Below, piece after piece: positions 36,692 through 44,536 of a stretch of DNA of 64,000 bases. Location of the stretch: contig CAZTCD010000007.1 in the NCBI GenBank assembly GCA_964612065.1, forward strand, positions 6,097-70,096, written 5' to 3'. The stretch comes from JAKFYM01 sp964612065. GTDB taxonomy: Bacteria > Bdellovibrionota > UBA1018 > CAIPTA01. The notes below the pieces were generated by a model. It was not told where the DNA came from. It was given only the letters and a program-made list of their open reading frames with translations, and did not search any database. Position 1 is the first letter of the stretch, and each line of letters begins with the position of its first letter. Made by a program: the position numbers and the translations under genes.

Positions 36692-37000
36692 CTAACGTCC
36701 AGAATTGATCTCTGGCTTAACCGTCTCTTTCCAGGCGGGGCCCTTCACTAGTGCGAAAGGCATTGGCACGAACTTCGTGGCTTCTTCTGTAACTGACCCA
36801 ATCGCAGCCGCGGCACTGGATCTGATCTGACTTAAAAGGGCGGCCCTTTCCAATTCTGAGAGCGCAGCACACTGAGTGAGTTTTGTGTCGCCACATTTTT
36901 TATCCGTTAAAGTGGCAGCTATTTTATGAGTGGCAGTCAATACGGCCCGGGCCTCCTGAAGCACCCATAATCTCACCCATAGATACCCATAAAATGCCAT
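36692..37000 (-). CDS. Doubtful small ORF divergent from fic
   Basis: 102 codons with no recognised domain. Its first codons run through the ACCCATA operator boxes, which makes the start suspicious. It may be a true divergent partner (antitoxin-like size) or chance. The rest of 36415-36691 shows nothing convincing. Confidence 0.25.
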   Translation of the reverse strand: MAFYGYLWVRLWVLQEARAVLTATHKIAATLTDKKCGDTKLTQCAALSELERAALLSQIRSSAAAAIGSVTEEATKFVPMPFALVKGPAWKETVKPEINSGR

Positions 37001-37042
37001 TTTAAGTGGCTTTATGGGTAATTGCGGGTATATTTATGGGTA
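36963..37042. promoter_or_regulatory. Five ACCCATA boxes ahead of the Fic gene
   Basis: ACCCATA occurs at 36963, 36975 and 36985 on the plus strand and reversed (TATGGGT) at 37013 and 37035. The central pair forms TACCCATAAA-N17-TTTATGGGTA with perfect 10-bp arms, and the last copy ends at the Fic start codon. Such a cluster is expected for autoregulation; the Fic protein has its own C-terminal winged-helix domain. Confidence 0.65.
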
Positions 37043-38100
37043 TGAAGCCTCTTAAACCCAAACAGGTATCTACCGAGGTTTTGAACCTCATTGCCGAGCT
37101 GGAGGGCTTCAATAGCCGCTGGGTTACCACGCAGGCCCTGGCACCCGATCGCCTCGCGGCCCTTCGCCAAGTGGCTACCATCGAGTCTGTGGGTTCCAGC
37201 ACGCGCATCGAAGGCGTGAAGCTCACGAACGCCCAGATAGAGGCCCTGCTTCGTGGCGTGAAGACCTACTCGTTCCGCTCTCGCGACGAGCAGGAAGTGG
37301 GCGGCTATGCCGAAGTGATGGAGACGATCTTCGCCTCCTACAAAGAGATTCCTATCACCGAGAACTTCGTCAAGCAGCTGCACGGGATGCTGCTCAAGTA
37401 CAGCACGAAGGATGAGCGCCACCGTGGCGACTACAAAAAGTTCCCGAACCATGTCGAGGCATTCGGCGCTGATGGCAAGAGCCAGGGTGTGATTTTCCAT
37501 ACAGCCGCGCCTGTCGATACTCCCAAGTTCATGACTGACCTTGTGGAGTGGACAAATTCCGAGCTTGCAAAGAAAGAGCTGCACCCGCTCCTCGTGATTG
37601 GAATCTTCGTGGTTATCTTTCTGCAGATACACCCGTTCCAAGACGGAAATGGCCGCCTCGCGCGCGCGCTCACCACATTGCTTTTACTCAAGCAGGGCTA
37701 CGCCTACGTACCTTACAGCTCATTGGAGCGTGTCATCGAAGAGAGCAAAGACGCTTACTACCTGGCTCTTCGTCGTGGACAAGCAGAGCTCGAAGGCGAA
37801 AAGCCTGGTGGAATGGAAGACTGGCTCCTCTTTTTCCTACGTTCCATGCAGAAGCAGAAGGCAGCAATGGAGAAGAAGCTTGCCGACGAATTGGCTGCCG
37901 CGAAGTTGCCACCACTTTCATTACAGATCATTGAACTCATTCGCAGCCGCGGGCCTACGTCCATCTCGGAAGTGGTTTCCGCTACGGGTGCCAACCGCAA
38001 CACAGTGAAGGTGCACTTTCGCCGTCTCGTAGATGATGGCCGCCTCGTGGCCGAAGGCGTGGGCCGGGGCGTGCGCTATAGGATGAAAGTAGGGGCGTAG
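37042..38100 (+). CDS. Fic-family AMP-transferase with N-terminal inhibitory helix and C-terminal winged HTH
   Basis: 352 residues from the ATG at 37042; ATG 37036 and GTG 37006 are alternatives. The Fic core has H197-P-F-Q-D-G-N-G-R-L-A-R208, the full catalytic motif for AMPylation using ATP. S53-x3-E57-G58 matches the inhibitory helix motif, so this is a class II, self-restrained Fic. Residues about 290-345 form a winged helix with I-S-E-V-V...N-R-N-T-V-K-V, suggesting DNA binding at the upstream boxes. Target protein unknown. Confidence 0.9.
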   Translation: MKPLKPKQVSTEVLNLIAELEGFNSRWVTTQALAPDRLAALRQVATIESVGSSTRIEGVKLTNAQIEALLRGVKTYSFRSRDEQEVGGYAEVMETIFASYKEIPITENFVKQLHGMLLKYSTKDERHRGDYKKFPNHVEAFGADGKSQGVIFHTAAPVDTPKFMTDLVEWTNSELAKKELHPLLVIGIFVVIFLQIHPFQDGNGRLARALTTLLLLKQGYAYVPYSSLERVIEESKDAYYLALRRGQAELEGEKPGGMEDWLLFFLRSMQKQKAAMEKKLADELAAAKLPPLSLQIIELIRSRGPTSISEVVSATGANRNTVKVHFRRLVDDGRLVAEGVGRGVRYRMKVGA

Positions 38101-38102
38101 TT

Positions 38103-38180
38103 ATGCTTTACGAAGTCGGCCTTACCGGAGCGATCCTGCTGTTTGCCGGATTCACGGGCGCAACCGGCCTCTCGGAGTGA
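38103..38180 (+). CDS. Tiny hydrophobic ORF downstream of fic (25 codons)
   Basis: It begins two bases after the fic stop and encodes a peptide with a G/A/L/F-rich helix of about 16 residues. Its TGA is followed directly by the ATG of a second tiny ORF in the same frame. It could be a peptide coupled to fic, or a remnant of a longer membrane protein with an in-frame stop. Confidence 0.3.
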   Translation: MLYEVGLTGAILLFAGFTGATGLSE

Positions 38181-38255
38181 ATGCGCTTCCACAGGGCCTT
38201 CGCACGGATCGCGGGTGCGGCTTCTGGTTTTCTAGGCGGCCTCGTGGGCAATTAA
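38181..38255 (+). CDS. Second tiny ORF, same frame (24 codons)
   Basis: ATG immediately follows the preceding TGA. The peptide has a basic N-terminus (R, H, R, R) and a Gly/Ala/Leu-rich end. Read through, the two would form about 50 residues resembling a membrane-protein fragment. Expression is unproven. Confidence 0.3.
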   Translation: MRFHRAFARIAGAASGFLGGLVGN

Positions 38256-38284
38256 GGCGGCTTTTATTGCTTACGCCGCGGCTT

Positions 38285-38944
38285 TTATTTTCCGTTTGAT
38301 TCGATTTTCATATCCAGTGCTTGCCTGATGGACTCGTATGTTTTCCAGTGCAGCTTTGATTTATTGTGTTCGATTTCCCAAATTGCAACCTCGGGAAAGT
38401 TCACGTAGATGCGCAGCCGCCTCAGTGCTTCGCTGGCTTTGGGATTCCCGGCCTCTATCTTTTGAAGCGTAACGGTGGAAACGCCGAAAGCGGCTGAGAA
38501 TTCTCTTATGGTTAGATGGAGTTCCCGGCGATAACTCGCAATTTCTGCCGCAAATCCTCCGCTATCAGGTTCTGGTTTTTCGAACACAAACGAGGATGCC
38601 CCACGCTTTCCGATGCTAGGCAGAAGAACAATGGGGTCGGTTTCTTTGGGATCAACGCCGCTTTCCTGGCAGTACTCCACATAGGCCGGATTTTTCCTCG
38701 ATGGAATGCGATCCTCAAATGTTTGAAATAGCTTTTCAGCCTTGAATTTCTGCTTCGTGAGGGGAAATTCAGGCCCGAGGGGAATGGAATTTTTTTTCAG
38801 GAGATAGGGCATATTGTATTCGAATTCGTAGCTTGCCTTCTTTCCGTCTACGAGCTTGGTCAGGCGCCCAACAAATTCTTTGGTTTTTCTTCTTTCCAGG
38901 AAGACAAGAACTGAGCTCTCCTTTCCATTGTTGTTTTTAGCCAT
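38285..38944 (-). CDS. HipS-like domain fused to a C-terminal HTH (HipB-like) antitoxin
   Basis: 219 residues. Residues about 12-124 match the HipA N-subdomain 1 (V-G-R-L...Y-E-F-E-Y...P-L-G-P...P-L-T, then L-P-S-I-G-K-R-G-A-S-S-F-V-F), the part called HipS in tripartite HipBST. Residues about 131-175 form an Xre-type HTH (I-R-E-F-S-A-A-F-G-V-S...V-T-L-Q-K-I-E-A-G). It should neutralise the kinase encoded just upstream and repress the operon. It overlaps that gene by eight bases and follows it, the reverse of the canonical hipB-hipS-hipT order. Confidence 0.8.
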   Translation of the reverse strand: MAKNNNGKESSVLVFLERRKTKEFVGRLTKLVDGKKASYEFEYNMPYLLKKNSIPLGPEFPLTKQKFKAEKLFQTFEDRIPSRKNPAYVEYCQESGVDPKETDPIVLLPSIGKRGASSFVFEKPEPDSGGFAAEIASYRRELHLTIREFSAAFGVSTVTLQKIEAGNPKASEALRRLRIYVNFPEVAIWEIEHNKSKLHWKTYESIRQALDMKIESNGK

Positions 38945-39857
38945 TCTCGAGCTCCTCCAGGCGGCTTTCGACGAGTTGAGCTAGAGCGCGTCTTCTTTTC
39001 TCGGAGAGAAACTGAAATCCGTTTATCGTTTGGAAGATAGATGCGCTTTTGGAAATGAATTTTGTCTTTGTGCTCTCAATCGCGGCTTCAAGGCCGAGTC
39101 GCCTGAATTCTTCGATATAGTGCTTTGTTGTAGGCTCTTCACTATCCTTCGTAAGGATCGTTCCTTTGGGTTGGATGTCCGATCCCAGCATTAATTCTTC
39201 GGCGATTCCCAGGTAGGAAGGGTTGTCGTAAAACGGCGAAAGGGTCCGGATTCCGCCTGACTTTGTAAGATACGCCAGGTTTCTTCCGTGCCTATCATGG
39301 TTTCCGATCAGAGAATCAAACAGGCAGATCTCCACGAACCGATGCACCTCTCCCAGCCGGCCAGTTGAATCGAGAAGGTTTTTTGTGATTGTTTCGCAGT
39401 CGAAGCGTGAAACTTCTGGTAGGAATTTGTAGATATGATCGAGTGTGGCGGGCGCGTGTTCGTCTAGTAAGTTTCTCGTTACAAAGGTGAGCGCCTGGTT
39501 TTGAAATCTTATCAGGTGAAATGGTGCAACGGAGATTCCCAATCCCTTCGCTATCTGGTTGGACAAGAACTCCACGGCTGGAAGCTCGGGATACTCCTGC
39601 TGCTGAACTTTTAGAATATAGTTTTGGTTTTCCAGGGAAGCTGAGTACTTGCGAAATGCTCCATGAAAGAAACTGGAGTTGATTCTGCCGAAGCTGGTTT
39701 GGGCATCGCCTTTGGGCTTTTGGGAAACGGCTTTTTCGCTCAAATTCCTGAATTCAGTTTGGGTTGCCAGATTGAATTCTGCGCAAAAGCAGTTCGGATG
39801 CATTCCGTGAAATGCGTCATTTGCGGCAATAGGGGCGAGGCACCTGGTGCAGATCAT
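38937..39857 (-). CDS. HipT-like serine/threonine kinase toxin
   Basis: 306 residues. The N-terminus has C3-x2-C6...H20-x2-C23-x-C25, a small zinc-binding-like motif seen in compact HipA kinases. The kinase core shows an I-L-K83-V ATP-binding Lys, A-V-E96, the catalytic H-D188-R-H-G-R-N193 and F-Y-D211-N metal site. A Ser pair (S61-S62) in the Gly-rich loop could be a gating autophosphorylation site. HipT/HipA toxins phosphorylate aminoacyl-tRNA synthetases (Trp or Glu). All key residues are present, so it is probably active when unrestrained. Confidence 0.85.
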   Translation of the reverse strand: MICTRCLAPIAANDAFHGMHPNCFCAEFNLATQTEFRNLSEKAVSQKPKGDAQTSFGRINSSFFHGAFRKYSASLENQNYILKVQQQEYPELPAVEFLSNQIAKGLGISVAPFHLIRFQNQALTFVTRNLLDEHAPATLDHIYKFLPEVSRFDCETITKNLLDSTGRLGEVHRFVEICLFDSLIGNHDRHGRNLAYLTKSGGIRTLSPFYDNPSYLGIAEELMLGSDIQPKGTILTKDSEEPTTKHYIEEFRRLGLEAAIESTKTKFISKSASIFQTINGFQFLSEKRRRALAQLVESRLEELENG

Positions 39858-39931
39858 GTATTAATAGTAATACAAATTATTACAGTGTCAATATTAATAC
39901 ATTTATATTTTGTATCAATAGTAATACAAAT
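39858..39931 (-). promoter_or_regulatory. Twin operators of the hip-like operon
   Basis: GTATTAATAGTAATAC (39858-39873, perfect arms GTATTA/TAATAC) abuts the hipT-like start codon. GTATCAATAGTAATAC (39912-39927) repeats it 54 bases upstream with one change, and a partial copy (GTCAATATTAATAC) lies at 39887-39900. The flanking AT-rich DNA contains the promoter. The likely binder is the HTH of the downstream fusion protein. Confidence 0.7.
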
Positions 39932-40004
39932 AATAAATCAATGAAATTAACTACATATGATGCTTTGGGTTGGGGGTGCTTGGATCGCCTCCATGTAAGG
40001 CGAA

Positions 40005-40256
40005 CAAGAAGCTGATGCACCTGCTTTTGGTGCTCCATATACCTCGTCGAGTCTCAGTGGGTACTTTTCATGCATTTAGAGTGGCGGCGACTTCTCGATA
40101 ACTAAGGCCCTGACTTCGAAGCTTCTTCATCCGGGAAATATTTGCTTGTTCACCTGTATGGTCTTCTGTCTGCCATTTCCGCCATTTTTGTCCGTAGCCA
40201 AGTTGGGATTTGCTTCTGTAACTCAGATTAGAGCTGCGGAGCGGGGTGCCGCATTT
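40005..40256 (-). pseudogene. Decayed serine-recombinase C-terminal fragment
   Basis: Reading the minus strand gives L-G-Y-G-Q-K-W..., then E-Q-A-N-I-S-R-M-K-K-L-R-S-Q-G-L-S-Y-R-E-V-A-A-T-L-N, a TGA at 40070-40068, and K-V-P-T-E-T-R-R-G-I-W-S-T in the same frame. This follows the helix-turn-helix tail of large serine recombinases (D/E-Q-x-x-I-x-R-x-R-x-L-R-x-x-G-L-S-Y-R-x-I-A-x-x-L-N-x-x-G-V-P-T-x-x-G-x-W). The catalytic domain is absent. The identification rests on my pattern recognition and was not searched. It fills most of the gene-free stretch 39932-40397. Confidence 0.45.
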
Positions 40257-40397
40257 TCAGATACTTTTCTAGCGTACTACGGGAGGACGGTTTTCTGATT
40301 TAATCAAATGATCGCCATCCCATTTAAAAAACGGCGTATTCATGCGGGGCTCGCGCGAAGGATCGAAGAGGTTCGCGAGCGCTGCTACAATCCCTTT

Positions 40398-40943
40398 TTA
40401 CTGGCTGATCGGAGTGCTTGTGACTTCCGATGCAAAAACAGAGCATGGAAATGCGGAACTCTCAGAGTGCTCGTTAAGTTCGACGGATTTGACAGAAATA
40501 TTGATTTGAAGGGCGGGGGAGGTCTTAGGTCTAAGCTTTTCAGGCAAAGACGACACGTCTTTCCACGAACTGGAATTAAGATCGAAAGGAGCAATTTCAA
40601 CTACGGGTCCGTAGTTAAGATTTGTTTGATTTTTTTCTTCGTCATTGCTCTTTAGCTCCCATCGATACCTATCGGAGCTCTTTATGGAAGGGGTGGCGTA
40701 AAACGCACCTTCGCCTGCGTAACTGAAAAATGTTATGGCTTCAGCCTGAATCATTCCATCGCTGCCAAAATGAAGCCTAGTTAGTTTTTCGTCTTTTCCG
40801 GCCTTACACCAAGCTTGCGCTGCTACTGCGGACTGGGGCGATGGAGAAATCGATGCGGCAGGCGTTTTGTTTTGAGCCGTATCTTTGGCACAAGCCACAA
40901 GCAAGGCAGAGGCTACTAAAAGAGAAGGTGTGTATCTGTTCAT
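40398..40943 (-). CDS. Putative lipoprotein
   Basis: 181 residues from the ATG at 40943, chosen because it places a signal sequence with lipobox L-V-A-C (about 16-19) at the N-terminus; the longer frame from 41012 would bury it. The mature part starts with a Ser/Pro/Ala linker and has two further cysteines. No family recognised. AT-richer than the core genes, so it may still belong to the accessory region. Confidence 0.6.
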   Translation of the reverse strand: MNRYTPSLLVASALLVACAKDTAQNKTPAASISPSPQSAVAAQAWCKAGKDEKLTRLHFGSDGMIQAEAITFFSYAGEGAFYATPSIKSSDRYRWELKSNDEEKNQTNLNYGPVVEIAPFDLNSSSWKDVSSLPEKLRPKTSPALQINISVKSVELNEHSESSAFPCSVFASEVTSTPISQ

Positions 40944-41080
40944 ATGTATATGCCCGGCGAATTCTTCTTGAAGGTGCCGGGGGACTTTATCAAAATTGAC
41001 TATATATGTCAATTATGTAAGTTCTTATTTTTAGGCAGTTTTTGGCAAATCCTCCATGGGGCTCGGCCCCCGTTCTCTCC

Positions 41081-41500
41081 CTACCTCTTCACTTCCACGG
41101 CCGGATACTCTTCCTCATAGCTCTCGCCCTTCACGCCGTAGTAGGTAACTTTCCTGCCTTCGAAGTCGGCTTCGTAGGCCGCCACTCCCGCCTTCCATGT
41201 GGCCTGCAGAAACTCAGGGAAAGTGCTCTTGCCCGCCTGATCCGCCCGGATCGCCTGGATCAGGGCCTCGCGATCGAAGGTGGGCACCTCCTGGGTGCCG
41301 GTCAAGAGGGGCGTGCCTTGCTGAACCACCGCGCCCTCTTTCATCAGATAAATGGACTGGCACGAGGGCAGCGCCCAGCGATTGCTTTGCACTCCGGCCT
41401 GCCGGAGAACTTCCGCCAGCACCGGAAAACCTCCCACGCTCGGGCGGATCGACATCGCATACTTCTGCGCTTCCGCCAGTTTCTCGATTGTTTTGCTCAT
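41081..41500 (-). CDS. DUF1398 (YbcV-like) family protein
   Basis: 139 residues ending in V-T-Y-Y-G-x-x-G-E-S-Y-E-E-E-Y-P-A-V-E, the signature C-terminus of the DUF1398 / YbcV family, after an F-P-x-F-L-Q-A-T-W-x-A-G-V block. The biochemical role of the family is unknown. No signal peptide, so cytoplasmic. It follows the AspRS gene by 18 bases on the same strand and may be co-transcribed with it. Confidence 0.75.
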   Translation of the reverse strand: MSKTIEKLAEAQKYAMSIRPSVGGFPVLAEVLRQAGVQSNRWALPSCQSIYLMKEGAVVQQGTPLLTGTQEVPTFDREALIQAIRADQAGKSTFPEFLQATWKAGVAAYEADFEGRKVTYYGVKGESYEEEYPAVEVKR

Positions 41501-41518
41501 ATCGCGCTCCTTCTTTGG

Positions 41519-42808
41519 TTAAGGCTCCACGCGGTTTCTGTCGCGCGGATACATCGTAACTTCTCTTACATTGCTGATCCCGAGCACCTGAGCAGTGAGG
41601 CGTTCCAGCCCGATAGCCAGCCCTCCGTGCGGTGGCATTCCGAGCTCGAACATCCGAAGGTGCCCGGCGAAGTCTTCGGGCCGCAATCCCCGGCCACGGA
41701 TCGCCGCTTCGAGTGAGGCGCGCGTGTGCAGTCGCTGGCCACCCGTAGTGATCTCGAGGCCGCGGAAGAGAAGATCGAAGCTCTGTGCCGCGCCCGCTGC
41801 GCCGCGGGCATGGGTGTAGAACGGCCGGGCCGCGAGAGGAAATCCCAGCACGAACACCGCCGGCACGCCGCACTCTTTCTGCGCGAGCGCGCAGAGCTGG
41901 CGTTCGGCCTCTCCGTCGAGGTCGTCTACTAGATCGGTTCTCCCATGCTCTTTTTTCAGGCGGGCCAGGCATTCCGAAAATTCCCAGGTGGGAGCTTTCG
42001 TCATATCCGGCAGCCGTGAGCCTGATCTTCTCTCGATCGACTCGCCAAACCGCCCGTTCAATCCTTCGAAAATCTCGGAAAGCAGATCCTGCTCCAGCTT
42101 GATCACTTCCTCCGGTCCTTCGATGAATCCCATCTCGAGATCGAGGGAATAGTACTCGGTGAGGTGCCGGCTCGTGGCGTGAGGTTCGGCCCGGTACACA
42201 TGCCCGGTTTCGAACACGCGCTCGAATGCCGCCACTCCGTGCTCTTTGTAGAACTGCGGGCTCTGGGCCAGATAGGCGGTGCGCTCGAAGTATTTCAGCG
42301 CAAAGAGGTTTGTTCCGCCTTCTGTGCCGCTCGCCACAAGTTTGGAGGTGATGATCTCCGTAAAGCGGTTTCGCGTGAGGAAGGAGCGGAATCCCGAAAG
42401 GATCGCCGCCTGCACGCGAAAGCTCTCCTCCACCAGCGAGGTGCGGAGGCTCAACGGCCGGTGATCGAGCACCACGTCTATCCCCACGTCTCCCACTTCC
42501 GAAGAGGAGTGAAAGGGGAGATCGTGTGCGGATTCATTCAGCACCCTCGCTTCGAGCAGATCCACCTCAAAGCCTGTTTTGGAGCGTGGCTCGGCTCTTA
42601 CCTTGCCGCGCAGGGAGATTACATCGTCGAGCTTGAGGTTGAGGTGAGCCACCCGATCGGGCGAGGCCACCACCTGCACGGTGCCGCTGCAATCTTTCAG
42701 CACGATGAATGCTGTTTTCGCCAGGGCGCGATAACGGTAAACCCAGCCTTCCAGGCGCACTTCACTGCCAACCATGGATCCCACGCGCTCGATGAACGTG
42801 CGTTCCAT
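41519..42808 (-). CDS. Archaeal/eukaryal-type aspartyl-tRNA synthetase
   Basis: 429 residues from the ATG at 42808, which has GGATGGAG just upstream. An OB-fold anticodon-binding domain (about 1-100) precedes a class II core with motif 2 Y-R-A-E-P-H-A-T-S-R-H-L-T-E-Y and motif 3 G-L-A-I-G-L-E-R-L. The short form lacking the bacterial GAD insertion is that of archaeal AspRS, also found as AspRS2 in some bacteria, where it often charges both tRNA-Asp and tRNA-Asn. Residues that distinguish discriminating from non-discriminating forms are ambiguous here (Y in the usual H/W position). Confidence 0.85.
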   Translation of the reverse strand: MERTFIERVGSMVGSEVRLEGWVYRYRALAKTAFIVLKDCSGTVQVVASPDRVAHLNLKLDDVISLRGKVRAEPRSKTGFEVDLLEARVLNESAHDLPFHSSSEVGDVGIDVVLDHRPLSLRTSLVEESFRVQAAILSGFRSFLTRNRFTEIITSKLVASGTEGGTNLFALKYFERTAYLAQSPQFYKEHGVAAFERVFETGHVYRAEPHATSRHLTEYYSLDLEMGFIEGPEEVIKLEQDLLSEIFEGLNGRFGESIERRSGSRLPDMTKAPTWEFSECLARLKKEHGRTDLVDDLDGEAERQLCALAQKECGVPAVFVLGFPLAARPFYTHARGAAGAAQSFDLLFRGLEITTGGQRLHTRASLEAAIRGRGLRPEDFAGHLRMFELGMPPHGGLAIGLERLTAQVLGISNVREVTMYPRDRNRVEP

Positions 42809-43257
42809 ACTCCATCCTATTCTGTCTTTGCTTAGCTGGAACCTGAGAGACGGCAGGCGGTGCCATCCAGCTTCAAGGGGAATCCCCTGCTCTTGATCTC
42901 CCACTTTCGGGTGGTATCCGTTCTCAGCTACTGGGGCCTGCTACAGGAAAGCCTGGAGCTTCCGGTTCACGTCAACCTCTCAGAGGGGTCTGTCCTCATC
43001 GGCGAGTTAAAGCCGATGTTAACAGTACTCCGCTCAAAAGAGAAGCGACCCGCTTGATGGCTGAAATCATTGAGATCCTTTGAGCGCGGGCGTGACGGGG
43101 GCGGGGTGGCACTTGAGCAAATGGAGGCGAATTTTCCCGCCCTGCTCTGTGGGGGAAATGCATGCAAGATCGAAGCTAGAAATCCGCGATACGTAGCTGC
43201 GGGTCGCATTTTATCGACGGAAAATTGTGGAATGCGTGTGGAAGAATTGTGCATATA

Positions 43258-43322
43258 TTGAAATTGTTTATAAATATTTGATATGGTGAACAGGATTTTC
43301 GGGATTCTTTCCCGAAATCCTG
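43258..43322 (+). promoter_or_regulatory. Promoter and leader hairpin before the 43424 gene
   Basis: TTGAAA (43258-43263) and a GATATG-type -10 about 17 bases on form a plausible sigma-70 promoter in AT-rich DNA. It is followed by a strong hairpin at 43291-43322, CAGGATTT-T-CGGGA pairing with TCCCGAAATCCTG. The remainder of the 615-base gap 42809-43423 shows no convincing gene. Confidence 0.4.
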
Positions 43323-43423
43323 CGGAAAAACGCGGGCCGTATGTGGGCAATATGTGGACGATAAGTGGAAAAAGAGAGCTGGCCCTGCCGCGCTCTCGCC
43401 AAACAGGAAGGAAAGGAGCATTG

Positions 43424-43600
43424 ATGGAAGAAAAGAGAAACAAAGCGAAAATCGGTTCGGCTCAAGGCACCCGAATCGCGCCAGCGAGGCTTCCCATGAG
43501 CGCTTTTGCCGCTCGCCCCGCAGTATTCAGCAGCGTAATGGGTAAATCTTCCGTGCCGGCCTCGTTGAGAAAGAACCTGGCGGGAAAGGGAAAAGGCTGA
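43424..43600 (+). CDS. Small basic protein
   Basis: 58 residues. The ATG at 43424 is chosen for the strong GGAAAGGAG a few bases upstream. The product is rich in Lys, Arg, Ala and Ser with K-N-L-A-G-K-G-K-G at the end, and no hydrophobic segment. No family recognised. It has a long (about 130-base) predicted leader with a hairpin, suggesting post-transcriptional control. Confidence 0.5.
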   Translation: MEEKRNKAKIGSAQGTRIAPARLPMSAFAARPAVFSSVMGKSSVPASLRKNLAGKGKG

Positions 43601-43666
43601 TTCTGCCCCTTGGGTAGCCGTTATTGCTGAATTCGTGCTAAAAAAGTAAAGACAAACTCTTTACTC

Positions 43667-44443
43667 ATGAATTCAACTCTTCGCACCCGCATCGCCCCCA
43701 CGCCGAGTGGCTATCTCCACCTGGGAAACATCGCGAACTTCCTCTTCGTGGAGAAGCTGGCTTTGGCCGCCGGGGGCCGCCTCATTCTTCGCATTGATGA
43801 TTGCGATAGCACCCGCACCCGCCCCGAATTCGTGGAGCATATCTTCACCGTTCTCCGCTGGCTGGGCATCCAATGGCAGGAGGGGCCTTGCGACGCCGCC
43901 GATTTCCGGAAAAACTTCTCCCAGATCGCCCGCAAGGAACATTACTTCCTCCAGCTGAAAAACATCGGCCATCTCACATACGCCTGTGAGTGCAGCAGGA
44001 AGTCTCTGGAAAGCGCTCCTTGCCGCTGCCGTGAGAAGAATCTTACCATGCAGAGGGGAGTGCACACCATGCGGCTCCGGATTCAGAATCAGGTGCTCGC
44101 CGCTGAATTCGGTGATGTGGTTCTATGGCGCAAGGACGATGGGCCCGCCTACCAGTGGGCCAGCGTGGTGGATGACCTCGAACAGCAGGTGAATCTTATC
44201 GTGAGAGGGGAGGATCTGCTCAGCTCCAGCGAGCTCCAGAAGCATATTGCCGCTCTGCTTGCTCCAGAGGGATTCCGCGCCGTGCGTTTTGTTCACCATC
44301 CGTTGCTTCCGGGGGAGGGTGGGCAGAAGCTTTCCAAGAGCCAGCAGGCGCCTTCCGTTACGGAGTGGATAAAAGGGGGCCGTACGGGTGACGACATCCG
44401 AAGGCACCTTGCTCCCGTGCTGGAGGGCTGGGAGATTCCGTGA
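43667..44443 (+). CDS. gluQ: Glutamyl-Q tRNA(Asp) synthetase
   Basis: 258 residues, a GluRS catalytic core without an anticodon-binding domain: H-L-G-N at 18-21 (HIGH motif) and K-L-S-K-S at 221-225 (KMSKS). A zinc-type cluster of cysteines (C-E-C...C-R-C) lies in the middle. GluQ-RS attaches glutamate to queuosine at position 34 of tRNA-Asp. It is shorter than the 290-300 residues usual in the family, ending soon after KMSKS. A class II AspRS for the same tRNA is encoded about 0.9 kb away on the other strand. Confidence 0.9.
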   Translation: MNSTLRTRIAPTPSGYLHLGNIANFLFVEKLALAAGGRLILRIDDCDSTRTRPEFVEHIFTVLRWLGIQWQEGPCDAADFRKNFSQIARKEHYFLQLKNIGHLTYACECSRKSLESAPCRCREKNLTMQRGVHTMRLRIQNQVLAAEFGDVVLWRKDDGPAYQWASVVDDLEQQVNLIVRGEDLLSSSELQKHIAALLAPEGFRAVRFVHHPLLPGEGGQKLSKSQQAPSVTEWIKGGRTGDDIRRHLAPVLEGWEIP

Positions 44444-44536
44444 ACCTGGAGCAGGCTTTCGCTGCATTTTCTGCCACGATGAGTGGGTATCCCGCGTTCT
44501 GGTGCGTTCGCTAAGCTGCCGGTATCCCGGGGTTTC

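Noticed and set aside
40308..40655. 115-codon plus-strand frame
   Set aside because: It overlaps the lipoprotein gene on the other strand, which has a clear signal sequence and lipobox.
42860..43057. 65-codon plus-strand frame in the gap upstream of aspS
   Set aside because: No ATG start with a ribosome site and no recognisable domain; probably chance.
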